Assembly: GCF_001457025.1 (NCBI RefSeq)
Contig: NZ_KQ758603.1
Coordinates: 269,496 to 333,495, forward strand
Direction: 5' to 3'
From: Pseudarthrobacter enclensis
Lineage (GTDB): Bacteria > Actinomycetota > Actinomycetes > Actinomycetales > Micrococcaceae
Length of the DNA: 64,000 nucleotides
The notes below the pieces were generated by a model. The model did no database searches. It was not told where the DNA came from and saw only the letters and a list, made by a program, of their open reading frames with translations. This document shows positions 56,248 to 64,000 of this stretch, in pieces. Numbering within the stretch: the first letter of the stretch is position 1; the number at the start of each line of letters is the position of its first letter. The position numbers and the translations under genes are program-made.

Positions 56248-57933
56248 CTAGGACAGCAGCGCCCGCCGAAGGGTATCGAGTCCAACCGAGCCGATGTTGA
56301 GGGCCTTGGTGTGGAACTCCTTGAGGTCGAACCCGGGCCGTGACTCAAGTTCGGCGCGGATCTGTTCCCAAAGCCGCTGCCCCACTTTGTAGGAGGGCGC
56401 CTGGCCGGGCCAGCCGAGGTAGCGGGTGAACTCGAAGTTCAGCTGCCCCTCGCTGATGGGCAGGTTTTCCCGGAGGAAGCCGTAGCCCTTCTCCGGGGTC
56501 CAGGTTCCGGAGCCCCACCGGCCGGGCATCTCAAGCTCCAGGTGGACGCCGATGTCGAAGACCACCCTGGCGGCACGCATCCGCTGCATGTCCAGCATGC
56601 CCATGTGGTCGCCCGGGTCGTCGAGGTAGCCGAGTTCCTGCATCAGTTTTTCCGCGTACAGGGCCCAGCCTTCGCCGTGGCCGGACGTCCAGCAGATGTT
56701 CCGCCGCCATTTGTTGAGCAGCTCGCGGCGGTAGGTGGCGGTGGCCACCTGGAGGTGGTGGCCCGGAACGCCTTCATGATAGACGGTGGTTGTTTCGGCC
56801 CACGTGGTGAACGAGTCTTCGCCGGCGGGCACGGACCACCACATACGTCCGGGGCGGGCGAAGTCGTCGGACGGCCCGGTGTAGTAGATGCCGCCCTCGT
56901 CCGTGGGGGCAATCAGGCATTCGAGTTTCTTCATGGGGTCCGGGATGTCAAAGTGCACCCCGGCGAGGTCTGCAATGGCTTTGTCGGACAGTTCCTGCAT
57001 CCAGGCTTTGAGGGAATCGGTGCCCTTGATGCGGCGTGCGGGGTCGTTGTCCAGGATGTCCTTCGCCTCGGCGATGGTGGCGCCCGGCTTGATGGTGCCG
57101 GCCACCTTCTCCTGTTCGGCGATCAACCGGTCCAGTTCCTGGACGCCCCATGCGTAGGTTTCTTCCAGGTCCACGGCAGCACCCAGGAACGAACGTGACG
57201 CCAGGGCGTAGCGTGCCTTGCCCACCGCGTCCTTCTCCGGCGCCGCGGGCAAGAGCTCGGTTCGCAGGAATCCGGCGAAGTCCGCGTAGGCGGCACGGGC
57301 GGCGGCAGCACCGGCGTCGAGCTTCTCCTGCACCGGGCCGGGAAGGGCGCCGTCAGCGGTGGCGGCACCTGCTGCCAGCTTGGCGAAGAAGCCGTCCTCG
57401 GCGGCGTACTTCGTGGTCTGCTCAATGACGATCTTTACCTGCCGGGCCGCCGCGACCCGGCCTGAGTCGCGTGCCAGGCGAAGGGATTCGATATACCCGG
57501 ACAAGGCGGCGGGGACGTTGTGGGCGCGCCCTGCGATGTGCTCCCAGTCCTGGCTGGTGGCGGTTGGCATGAGGTCGAAGATGGCGCGGATGTCCTGCGC
57601 GGGCGAGGCAATGTTGTTCAGGTCTGCGTATTCCCAGCCGGAGGCGTGGATCAGCAGCTGCAGCCCCAGCCTCTCCTGCATGGCGTCCAGGGTGACGGCG
57701 TCGACGTCGTCCTCCGGTTCCAGGCCCTGAAGCCCGGCCAGGGCATGGCGGGCGGCCTCAGCAAACCCCGCGATGCCCGCGGGGGAGAAGTCCTGGAACT
57801 CCGTCTCGGCCCCGGGCAGTCCCAGCGTGGTGGCCAAGGACGGGTTCAAGCGGACGAGGGTGTCGGTGTAGGCATCCGCGACGGCGTCGATCCGGGTGTG
57901 CGGGCGTGCAGCGGGAGAAGTCTCGTTGGTCAC
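56248..57933 (-). CDS. DUF885-family metallopeptidase-like protein
   Basis: 561 aa. The zinc-peptidase-like motif HEGVPGHHL (about 390-398) and downstream GHGEGWALYAEKL are intact; there is no signal peptide, so it is probably cytosolic. DUF885 proteins are predicted M-type carboxy/dipeptidases. Start taken as GTG 57933: TAGTCT on the minus strand is exactly six bases upstream, whereas ATG 57936 would be only three bases from it. The repeat at 56158-56236 follows its stop. Confidence 0.88.
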   Translation of the reverse strand: MTNETSPAARPHTRIDAVADAYTDTLVRLNPSLATTLGLPGAETEFQDFSPAGIAGFAEAARHALAGLQGLEPEDDVDAVTLDAMQERLGLQLLIHASGWEYADLNNIASPAQDIRAIFDLMPTATSQDWEHIAGRAHNVPAALSGYIESLRLARDSGRVAAARQVKIVIEQTTKYAAEDGFFAKLAAGAATADGALPGPVQEKLDAGAAAARAAYADFAGFLRTELLPAAPEKDAVGKARYALASRSFLGAAVDLEETYAWGVQELDRLIAEQEKVAGTIKPGATIAEAKDILDNDPARRIKGTDSLKAWMQELSDKAIADLAGVHFDIPDPMKKLECLIAPTDEGGIYYTGPSDDFARPGRMWWSVPAGEDSFTTWAETTTVYHEGVPGHHLQVATATYRRELLNKWRRNICWTSGHGEGWALYAEKLMQELGYLDDPGDHMGMLDMQRMRAARVVFDIGVHLELEMPGRWGSGTWTPEKGYGFLRENLPISEGQLNFEFTRYLGWPGQAPSYKVGQRLWEQIRAELESRPGFDLKEFHTKALNIGSVGLDTLRRALLS

Positions 57934-57980
57934 CATCAGAGACTAGCCCGCGCGGCCACGCCCGCAAAGGATGCGTGGGA

Positions 57981-58223
57981 TCAGCCCTTGCTGCGTTTCC
58001 AGGCGCCCGGCCCGGGAACCGGCGCCAGTCCCAGCCGCTGCCGCCGCACCCAGTGGCGGACCGGCAGCGCGGCGGCCTTGGCCGGCTCCGGGCCGCCCAG
58101 GGAAAGGACGACGGCGGACAGCGCGGCGAGTTCCTCGTCGCTGGGCTGGCCCTTAACCACGGAGAGCAGGGGTTCCTGTGCGGGTTCGCCGGCCTGGTCC
58201 ACGGGGCCTCCTTGGTCACTCAC
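57981..58223 (-). CDS. accE: Acyl-CoA carboxylase epsilon subunit
   Basis: 80 aa. [20 protein letters not shown] is the epsilon-subunit signature; [20 protein letters not shown] ends it. The small epsilon subunit stabilises the alpha-beta carboxylase holoenzyme in actinobacteria. The GTG start overlaps the stop of the beta gene by four bases (GTGA). Like AccE5 (Rv3281) in Mycobacterium, it follows the beta subunit. Confidence 0.9.
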   Translation of the reverse strand: MSDQGGPVDQAGEPAQEPLLSVVKGQPSDEELAALSAVVLSLGGPEPAKAAALPVRHWVRRQRLGLAPVPGPGAWKRSKG

Positions 58224-59803
58224 AGCGGGATGTTTCCATGCTTCTTGGCGGGCAGGCTGGCCCGCTTGTCGCGCAGGGCGCGCAGTCCGCGGACAATCTT
58301 GAGCCGGGTGTCGGACGGCGCGATGACGGCGTCGACGTAGCCGAGTTCGGCGGCCTGGTACGGGTTGAGGAGTTCTTCCTCGTATTGCCTGATGACCTCC
58401 GCGCGGCGGGCCTCGACGTCGCCGCCTTCCTCGGCCACGGCGGCAAGGTCGCGGCGGTAGAGGATGTTGACCGCACCCTGGGCGCCCATCACGCCGATCT
58501 GGGCGGTGGGCCATGCCAGGTTGAGGTCTGCGCCCAGCTTCTTGGAGCCCATCACGATGTACGCCCCGCCGTAGGCCTTGCGGGTGATGACGGTCAGTTT
58601 GGGGACCGTTGCTTCGGCGTAGGCGTACAGCAGCTTGGCGCCGCGGCGGATGATGCCCTGGAATTCCTGGTCCTTGCCGGGCAGGAAGCCGGGGACGTCC
58701 ACCAGGGTGATGATGGGGATGTTGAAGGCGTCGCAGTGCCGCACGAAGCGTGCGGCCTTCTCGGAGGCGGCGATGTCCAGCGTGCCGGCGAACTGCAGCG
58801 GCTGGTTGGCCACGATACCCACGGTGTGCCCCTCAACGCGGCCGTAACCGATCATGACGTTGGGCGCGTACAGTGCCTGCATTTCGAGGAAGTGCCCGTC
58901 ATCGACGATCTGCTCGATGACGCCGCGCATGTCGTACGGCTGGTTGGCGGAGTCGGGGATCAGGGCGTCCAGGGCGAGGTCGTCCTCGTTGATTTCGGGG
59001 TCCTGTCCGTGGTCCAGCACAGGCGCCTCGGACAAATTGTTCGAGGGGAGGAAATCGAGGAGTTCGCGGACGAACTCGATCGCGTCGGCCTCGTCCGAGG
59101 CAAGGTAGGTGGAGGTACCGGTGGTGGCGTTGTGCTGCCGGGCCCCGCCCAGGGTTTCCATGTCCACATCCTCACCGGTGACGGTCTTGATGACGTCCGG
59201 TCCGGTAATGAACATGTGCGACGTCTTGTCCACCATCACCACGAAGTCGGTGAGGGCGGGGGAGTAGGCGGCACCGCCGGCGGAGGGGCCCATGATCAGG
59301 GAAATCTGCGGGACAACACCGGACGCGTGCACGTTGTTGCGGAAGATGTCCGCAAACATGGCCAGTGAGGCCACGCCCTCCTGGATGCGTGCGCCGCCGC
59401 CGTCCAGGATGCCCACCACGGGGCAGCCGTTGCGCAGCGCGAACTCCTGGACCTTGACGATCTTTTCGCCGTTGACCTGGCTCAGGGATCCGCCGTAGAC
59501 AGTGAAGTCCTGGCTATAGACGGCCACGGGGCGGCCGTCCACGGTTCCGTAGCCTGAGACCAGGCCGTCGCCCAGGGGCTTCTTCTTCTCCATGCCGAAG
59601 GCGGTGGACCGGTGTACGGCCAGGGCGTCGAACTCGACGAAGGAGTCCTCGTCGAGGAGCATGGTGATGCGTTCGCGGGCGGTGTTCTTGCCGCGGGCGT
59701 GCTGCTTTTCAACGGCTTCGGGGCCGGAGGGCTGTTCGGCGCGCGCCTGGCGGTCGCGGAAATCGGCAATCTTTCCCGCTGTCGTTGTCAGATCGTGGCT
59801 CAT
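58220..59803 (-). CDS. accD5: Acyl-CoA (propionyl/acetyl-CoA) carboxylase beta subunit
   Basis: 527 aa carboxyltransferase of the crotonase superfamily. Visible: [43 protein letters not shown] (N-domain oxyanion site), [12 protein letters not shown] and [11 protein letters not shown] (C-domain). It transfers carboxyl from biotin of the alpha subunit to acetyl- or propionyl-CoA. ATG 59803 is preceded by GGAGAAAC. It forms an operon with the epsilon gene and shares an upstream inverted repeat with accBC. Confidence 0.95.
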   Translation of the reverse strand: MSHDLTTTAGKIADFRDRQARAEQPSGPEAVEKQHARGKNTARERITMLLDEDSFVEFDALAVHRSTAFGMEKKKPLGDGLVSGYGTVDGRPVAVYSQDFTVYGGSLSQVNGEKIVKVQEFALRNGCPVVGILDGGGARIQEGVASLAMFADIFRNNVHASGVVPQISLIMGPSAGGAAYSPALTDFVVMVDKTSHMFITGPDVIKTVTGEDVDMETLGGARQHNATTGTSTYLASDEADAIEFVRELLDFLPSNNLSEAPVLDHGQDPEINEDDLALDALIPDSANQPYDMRGVIEQIVDDGHFLEMQALYAPNVMIGYGRVEGHTVGIVANQPLQFAGTLDIAASEKAARFVRHCDAFNIPIITLVDVPGFLPGKDQEFQGIIRRGAKLLYAYAEATVPKLTVITRKAYGGAYIVMGSKKLGADLNLAWPTAQIGVMGAQGAVNILYRRDLAAVAEEGGDVEARRAEVIRQYEEELLNPYQAAELGYVDAVIAPSDTRLKIVRGLRALRDKRASLPAKKHGNIPL

Positions 59804-59914
59804 CAAGTTTCTCCGGCTCTGTTGCAGATTGGGTCAGTGTCGCTGACTGTGCTCACGGGCTGTGCTCTGGAGGCGCTTAAGTAGCTTCCACACAAAAAAC
59901 GAACCCTGCTGGCA

Positions 59915-59958
59915 AGTCTAGTGACGGTTTGGGCGCCAGCAGCTGTAGAAAACCTACA
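59915..59958 (-). promoter_or_regulatory. Carboxylase beta promoter with TGTAG-N5-CTACA repeat
   Basis: Minus-strand TAGACT (59920-59915) is a -10 candidate. The inverted repeat TGTAGAAAACCTACA (59944-59958) lies 23 bases upstream; in accBC the equivalent gap is 33 bases, one helical turn longer. Confidence 0.5.
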
Positions 59959-59990
59959 ATTTTCTGCGCTGCTACCACCGCAACCGCAAT

Positions 59991-60006
59991 GTTACTCATC
60001 AGTAAC
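59991..60006. promoter_or_regulatory. Palindromic operator upstream of the SDR gene
   Basis: Perfect palindrome with arms GTTACT / AGTAAC and a 4-nt centre (CATC). It overlaps the expected -35 region of the promoter whose -10 is TACAGT (60017-60022), so a repressor is likely; TetR-type sites have this size. Confidence 0.6.
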
Positions 60007-60029
60007 TTATCTGGGTTACAGTGTTTTCC

Positions 60030-60917
60030 ATGACTTCGAGCAACGATGCTTCCACTGCTGCTGCCGGCCCGTACAGAGCCACCGGGTCCCTCGCCGGCCG
60101 GACCATCCTCATGTCGGGCGGCAGCCGCGGAATCGGGCTCGCCATAGCACGCCGGGCCGCAGCGGACGGGGCCAACATCGTCCTGATGGCCAAGACCGGG
60201 GAACCGCACCCCAAGCTTGCCGGCACCGTCCACACGGCGGCAGAGCAACTCGTCCAGGCCGGCGGAGCGGCGCTGCCCCTCGTGGGGGACGTCCGCAATG
60301 ACGATGATGTGGCCCGCGCCGTGGAAGCTGCCGTGGACCGCTTCGGAGGCATCGACGTCGTCATCAACAACGCCTCCGCGATCGATCTGTCCAGCACCGC
60401 GGACATCGACATGAAGCGGTACGACCTGATGCAGGACATCAACGTCCGCGGCACGTTCCTGCTCTCCAAACTTGCACTGCCCGCCCTCCGCGCTTCAGGG
60501 CGCGGCCACATCCTCACCCTGTCGCCGCCCCTGAACCTCGATCCCCGCTGGGCAGGAAAGCACCTGGCGTACACCATGGCCAAGTACGGCATGAGCCTGA
60601 CCACCCTGGGGCTGGCCGACGAACTCAAGGACGACGGCGTGAGCGTCAACTCCCTGTGGCCGTGCACGCTGATCGACACCGCTGCCATCAGGAACATGCC
60701 GCACGGAGATGCCATGGTCCAGGCTGCCCGCGGTCCGCAGATCATGGCCGACGCAGCCCACGCCATCCTGACCGGCGGGAACCTGACCGGAGGCGGATCC
60801 TCCAGCGGTAACTTCTACACCGATGAGCAGGTGCTGGCCGCCGCCGGCGTGGCCGACTTCCGCCCCTACAGCCTGGGCGCGCCCGAGCACCGGCTGGTTC
60901 CGGACATCTTCCTCTAG
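60030..60917 (+). CDS. SDR-family oxidoreductase (HSDL2-like)
   Basis: 295 aa. Rossmann loop MSGGSRGIGLAIA (about 28-40), NNAS, and a catalytic region with Tyr-x3-Lys in YTMAKYGM. The serine position reads LTLSPPLN, as in HSDL2-like members. WAGKHLAYTMAKYGMSL and NSLWPCTLIDTAAIRN also match this subgroup. Likely acts on a fatty-acyl or hydroxyacyl substrate; unproven. ATG 60030 follows TACAGT by seven bases. It is divergent from the carboxylase beta gene. Confidence 0.87.
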   Translation: MTSSNDASTAAAGPYRATGSLAGRTILMSGGSRGIGLAIARRAAADGANIVLMAKTGEPHPKLAGTVHTAAEQLVQAGGAALPLVGDVRNDDDVARAVEAAVDRFGGIDVVINNASAIDLSSTADIDMKRYDLMQDINVRGTFLLSKLALPALRASGRGHILTLSPPLNLDPRWAGKHLAYTMAKYGMSLTTLGLADELKDDGVSVNSLWPCTLIDTAAIRNMPHGDAMVQAARGPQIMADAAHAILTGGNLTGGGSSSGNFYTDEQVLAAAGVADFRPYSLGAPEHRLVPDIFL

Positions 60918-60977
60918 GGAGCGGTGCCTCCGGCGCACGCCCCGGGCGCCGGACCGGCCGGGCCCTGCGCGGCTCGG

Positions 60978-60989
60978 TAGGATCTAGGT
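60978..60989 (+). promoter_or_regulatory. Leaderless promoter -10 of birA
   Basis: TAGGAT at 60978-60983 followed by six bases and the ATG at 60990; same layout as rsmA and pth. Confidence 0.6.
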
Positions 60990-61934
60990 ATGGCTGACGC
61001 GCACACCCCCGGAACCCCGTTGAACAAGGCGGAGCTGGGAGACCAGCGTTTCCTCTCCGCTGCCGGCATTTCCCGGCTCGACGTGGTGGACTCCACCGGC
61101 TCCACGAACGCGGACCTCCTCCGCGCCGTCACCGTGGACCCCAAATCGTGGCCGGACCTTTCCGTGCTGACCGCCGAATACCAGACTGCCGCCCGGGGCC
61201 GGCTGGACCGGCACTGGGAGGCGCCGCCGTTGAGTTCGGTCTCCGTTTCGCTGGTCCTCAGGCCCGTCAATGCCGAAGGGCGGCCCCTGCCGACGCAGAG
61301 CTACTCCTGGCTCTCCCTGATTGCCGCGCTGGCGCTGCGCGAAACCCTTCGCGTAACGGCCGGCATTCCGGCCGACCTGAAGTGGCCCAACGACGTCCTG
61401 GTCCGCGGACGCAAGATTGCCGGCATACTGGCGCAGCTGGGCCCCATGACCGATGGGGCGGTGCCGCCGGTGGTCCTGGGGACCGGGCTGAACGTCACCC
61501 TCCATGAGGACGAGCTGCCGGTTCCCACCGCGACGTCCGTCTTCCTCGAAGGCGCACTCACTGCCGACCGGACGGTGCTCCTGAAGAGCTACCTCTCCCA
61601 GTTCGCCACGCTCTACCGGAGCTTCTGCAACGCCGACGGCGATCCCGCGGCGGGCATGGCTGGCGGCCCCTCCCTCCACAAGCGCGTCGAAGCCGCGATG
61701 GTGACCCTTGGCCGCCAGGTGCGCGCCCAGCTGCCCGGGGACCACGAAATCATTGGCCATGCATCCCGGCTGGACGAGTACGGCTCGCTGCTGGTGGTGG
61801 ACAAGGACTCCCGGGAACATGTCGTCACCGCCGGTGACGTGGTCCACCTCAGGCCGTGGACCGCCCCCGGGGAACAGGGTGCTTCCACGGATGCTGCCGC
61901 GGCGAAGGATTCCGGCCACGGCGGTTATGCGTAA
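60990..61934 (+). CDS. birA: Biotin-[acetyl-CoA-carboxylase] ligase
   Basis: 314 aa class I ligase. VVDSTGSTNADL, the biotinyl-AMP loop AARGRLDRHWEAPP (GRxxR-like), LKWPNDVLVRGRKIAGIL, and VLGTGLNV are visible. There is no N-terminal helix-turn-helix, so it should not repress biotin genes. It biotinylates the lysine in accBC. The position next to carboxylase genes matches Mycobacterium birA (Rv3279c). The tail is Ala-rich and overlaps the next gene by eight bases. Confidence 0.95.
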   Translation: MADAHTPGTPLNKAELGDQRFLSAAGISRLDVVDSTGSTNADLLRAVTVDPKSWPDLSVLTAEYQTAARGRLDRHWEAPPLSSVSVSLVLRPVNAEGRPLPTQSYSWLSLIAALALRETLRVTAGIPADLKWPNDVLVRGRKIAGILAQLGPMTDGAVPPVVLGTGLNVTLHEDELPVPTATSVFLEGALTADRTVLLKSYLSQFATLYRSFCNADGDPAAGMAGGPSLHKRVEAAMVTLGRQVRAQLPGDHEIIGHASRLDEYGSLLVVDKDSREHVVTAGDVVHLRPWTAPGEQGASTDAAAAKDSGHGGYA

Positions 61935-62517
61935 GGACCTCGTTCCCGGCGAGCAGGTCATTGTCACCACCCGCCCCCAGCCCCGGAAGCTTGCCGGACC
62001 CGCCGCCGCCTTCATCGTCGCCCCTGCCATCGGCGCCTTCGCGTCCGCCTGGATTGTGCGGGGCGAAGCCCGGCGGCTGGTTCCCGCGCTGGAAGCCCGC
62101 TGGACTCCATGGCTGGTCACGGCCTGCGCCGCGGCCGTGGCCTGGGTGTGGCTGGGCTACTGCCTGCCCCGGCTGTTGCGCTGGCACGCAACGCGCTACA
62201 CCCTGACCAGCCGCCGGATCGTGGCCCGGTCCGGACTTATGAAGCGGCACGACCAGCAGGTTGCGCTGGCATCGGTCCGCAACCTGTCCGTCCGTGAGAC
62301 AGTGCTGCAACGGCTCCTGCGCTCCGGGAATATATCCTTGGAAACCGGACATGACGGCGTGGTGACCTTCCGGGATGTGCCGGAGGTCGCCAGGTTCCGG
62401 GATTTCATCCTCGATGCGATCGGGGAACTGCCGGAAGACCCCGCCCCGCCGGGCGCCGCAGGGTTCGACCCTGCCCGGGGCAGCGCTGATGGATATGAAA
62501 GAAGGTGGACGGAATGA
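61927..62517 (+). CDS. PH-domain (bPH2) membrane protein
   Basis: 196 aa. Two hydrophobic segments (about residues 23-42 and 61-82) precede a bacterial PH domain (TRYTLTSRRIVARSGLMKRH, DQQVALASVRNLSV, GNISLETGHDG, FRDVPEV). This layout matches the Rv3278c protein beside birA in Mycobacterium. Role unknown, probably membrane-associated. Its start overlaps birA by eight bases and its end overlaps the cyclase start by four bases, so all three genes are coupled. Confidence 0.87.
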   Translation: MRKDLVPGEQVIVTTRPQPRKLAGPAAAFIVAPAIGAFASAWIVRGEARRLVPALEARWTPWLVTACAAAVAWVWLGYCLPRLLRWHATRYTLTSRRIVARSGLMKRHDQQVALASVRNLSVRETVLQRLLRSGNISLETGHDGVVTFRDVPEVARFRDFILDAIGELPEDPAPPGAAGFDPARGSADGYERRWTE

Positions 62518-63638
62518 ACGATGAGGACCAGCAGGAGCGCGTGGACCCCATCGCGCCGCCGCCGGTCACCGACCCGCACCCGCCTACCGGTGCCATGTCC
62601 GCCGAGCGCCTCGCCATGAAGGCGCTCGAGGCGCGCCTCCTGGGCGGAGAACGCAAGCTCCGCCGTCGTGAAGTGGCCGCCGGCGCAGGGCTGTCCCTGC
62701 TGTCTGCCCGAAAGCTGTGGCGCGCCCTCGGCTTCCCGAACTTCGGCGACGAGGACGTCGCCTTCACCGAACGCGACCAGTCGGCGCTGTCCACCGTCGT
62801 GGACCTGGTCCGCACCGGAAAGCTGACCGAGGAAGCAGCCATTTCCGTGACCCGGGCCATCGGCCAGATGACGGACCGCATGGTGGTCTGGCAAATCGAA
62901 GCCCTGGTGGAGGACATGGTCCACGAGCAGGGCGTCACCGACGCCGTGGCCCGCAAACGGCTGGTCAACGAGTTGCCGGCTTTGGTGGACGCGATGGAGG
63001 AAGTGCTGGTGTACTCCTGGCGGCGCCAGCTGAACGCGGGAGTCCAGCGGTTGGCCGTCCGGGCGGAAGCCGGGCTGCAGGCGAGCGAGGAAGGCCGCGA
63101 AGGCGACGAGGATGACGCCCCGCTGCCGTTGGCCCGCGCGGTCGGATTCGCAGACCTTGTCTCCTACACGAGCCTCTCCCGCCGCATGAACGAAAAGACC
63201 CTCGCGCGGCTGGTGCAGCGGTTTGAGAACAAGTGCGCGGAGATCATCTCGGTGGGCGGCGGCCGGCTGGTCAAGACCGTGGGCGACGAAGTCCTCTACA
63301 TCGCCGAGACTCCGGCCGCGGGGGCGGAGATTTCCCTGGCCCTCGCCCAGGCATTCACGGAGGACGAGATCCTGCCCGAAGCCAGGGTGGCGATGGTCTG
63401 GGGCCGGATCCTCTCCAGGCTTGGTGACATCTACGGCCCCACGGTCAACCTGGCCGCGCGGCTGACCACGCTCGCCGACCCCGGAACCGTGCTGGTTGAC
63501 TCGATGACCGCCTCCGCATTGGAGCACGACGAGCGGTTCGTCATGATTCCGCAGCCGCCTGAGAACGTCCGCGGCTTCGGCGAAATCAAGCCCGTGCGGC
63601 TGACCCGCGGCCTGGGCAAGGGCCTGGTCCTGGACTGA
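62514..63638 (+). CDS. Class III adenylate/guanylate cyclase with N-terminal regulatory domain
   Basis: 374 aa. The N-terminal half (about 30-195) is a helical, MerR/pH-type regulatory region as in Mycobacterium Rv2212 (GERKLRRREVAAGAGLSLLS). The catalytic domain follows: metal-site GFADLVSYT (about 211), substrate-specifying GGRLVKTVGDEVLY with Lys and Asp (about 250), and GDIYGPTVNLAARL with transition-state Asn/Arg (about 311). The Lys/Asp pair predicts ATP as substrate. ATG 62514 with AAGGTGG upstream is preferred over GTG 62505. Overlaps the PH-domain gene by four bases. Confidence 0.9.
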   Translation: MNDEDQQERVDPIAPPPVTDPHPPTGAMSAERLAMKALEARLLGGERKLRRREVAAGAGLSLLSARKLWRALGFPNFGDEDVAFTERDQSALSTVVDLVRTGKLTEEAAISVTRAIGQMTDRMVVWQIEALVEDMVHEQGVTDAVARKRLVNELPALVDAMEEVLVYSWRRQLNAGVQRLAVRAEAGLQASEEGREGDEDDAPLPLARAVGFADLVSYTSLSRRMNEKTLARLVQRFENKCAEIISVGGGRLVKTVGDEVLYIAETPAAGAEISLALAQAFTEDEILPEARVAMVWGRILSRLGDIYGPTVNLAARLTTLADPGTVLVDSMTASALEHDERFVMIPQPPENVRGFGEIKPVRLTRGLGKGLVLD

Positions 63639-63766
63639 GGCACAGCAACCCTGGCGTCATTCGGGGGTTTTGTCCATTTGATAGCTAGACAGGCTATATT
63701 TGTTGTGCCCGGCTGCTGGAGGCCGGACGCCGGCCATCGCCGGATCCAACGGGGGGAACCGTTTCA

Positions 63767-64000
63767 ATGAACTTTCGCGGACGCGTGCGCGCAAAAGCCG
63801 CCGCACAGGGTGGGGCCCGCCGTCAGCCGTTCCTCCAGTCCCCTTTTTTCAGCACTTCCGTCGTGTCGCTGGCGCTCGGCGCCCTGGTCGTTGGCGCTGT
63901 CATCCATCCGGGGTTCAGGACCACTGAGGTGGATTTGAATGATGGTGGTGTGTGGGTGGTGTCGAAGTCGAAGAATGCTGTGGGGCGGTTGAATTATCCG
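63767..64000 (+). CDS. Start of a large exported protein, truncated by the window edge
   Basis: 78 codons are visible. A basic N-terminus (NFRGRVRAKAAAQGGARRQP) is followed by one hydrophobic segment (STSVVSLALGALVVGAVIH) and then VDLNDGGVWVVSKSKNAVGR, a beta-propeller/Ig-like pattern that I associate with large fibronectin/Ig-like surface proteins of Micrococcaceae; this is from memory. The ribosome site GGGGGGAA lies nine bases upstream. Codon choice changes sharply from about 63910. The promoter region 63670-63766 has an AT-rich -10-like TATATT and a GC-rich hairpin. Confidence 0.7.
   Translation, partial: MNFRGRVRAKAAAQGGARRQPFLQSPFFSTSVVSLALGALVVGAVIHPGFRTTEVDLNDGGVWVVSKSKNAVGRLNYP

Noticed and set aside
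1..64000. CRISPR arrays, insertion sequences, prophage or integrase genes
   Set aside because: No evenly spaced direct repeats, transposase or phage motifs were seen. The two-copy element at 6830 and 56158 is the only dispersed repeat noticed.

Overview
This 64 kb window is a high-GC (mostly C/G third codon positions) actinobacterial chromosome segment. Gene order, protein sequences and promoter style point to a Micrococcaceae member close to Arthrobacter/Pseudarthrobacter. I saw no insertion sequence, prophage, CRISPR array or rRNA. The only tRNA is tRNA-Gln(UUG). Almost all of the DNA is intact core or accessory metabolism. The most interesting signals lie between genes.

Layout. (1) 1-11.9 kb and 22.3-26 kb carry the conserved actinobacterial block known from Mycobacterium: tatD, rpfB-type resuscitation factor, rsmA, ispE, tetR, tRNA-Gln/glmU, prs, rplY, pth and mfd. 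An ABC-F ATPase is added after ispE. Two very large LuxR-type ATPase regulators in tandem, sufS-sufU and three small minus-strand genes are inserted between pth and mfd. (2) 26-28 kb has small membrane proteins and deoC. (3) 28-34.6 kb and 39.5-44.7 kb form a nitrate/nitrite assimilation locus split in two: an FAD oxidoreductase, an NnaR-like HemD-wHTH regulator, SUMT and nirB, with nirD divergent; then a FAD/BFD electron-transfer subunit, a molybdopterin nitrate reductase and NarK. Between the halves sit pmmB, a purine nucleoside phosphorylase, lpdA and two tiny proteins. (4) 45-47.8 kb has an MHS-family transporter, a glutamine amidotransferase and an NTF2-like protein. (5) 47.9-62.5 kb carries the acyl-CoA carboxylase set (biotinylated alpha chain, maf, epsilon, beta, birA, PH-domain protein), interrupted by a TetR-MMPL pair, a secreted protein, a dicarboxylate/amino-acid symporter, a DUF885 peptidase and an SDR. 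(6) A class III cyclase and the start of a large secreted or surface protein end the window. Position 1 falls inside a moxR gene read outward.

How it works together. The nitrate genes import nitrate (NarK), reduce it (NasC plus FAD/BFD subunit), reduce nitrite (NirB/NirD), make the siroheme precursor (SUMT) and regulate (NnaR). Four of their promoters share one geometry: a GAAAC-like half-site exactly 10 bp upstream of a TAnnnT -10 box, with further half-sites in 11-bp steps. This suggests one GlnR/NnaR-type regulon. The carboxylase alpha and beta genes share an inverted repeat, TGTAG-N5-CTACA, upstream of their promoters, and BirA lacks a DNA-binding domain, so biotin-operon repression by BirA is not expected.

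Notable unexplained structure: a two-copy, approx. 80-nt element whose 40-nt core is conserved while its flanking arms differ in sequence but still pair; a terminator-like hairpin with T-run in the rpf leader; four back-to-back stem-loops before sufS; a multi-hairpin rplY leader; a probable CTG start codon in the second LuxR gene; and a repeated TAnnnT-N6-start pattern implying many leaderless mRNAs, which I used to choose start codons.
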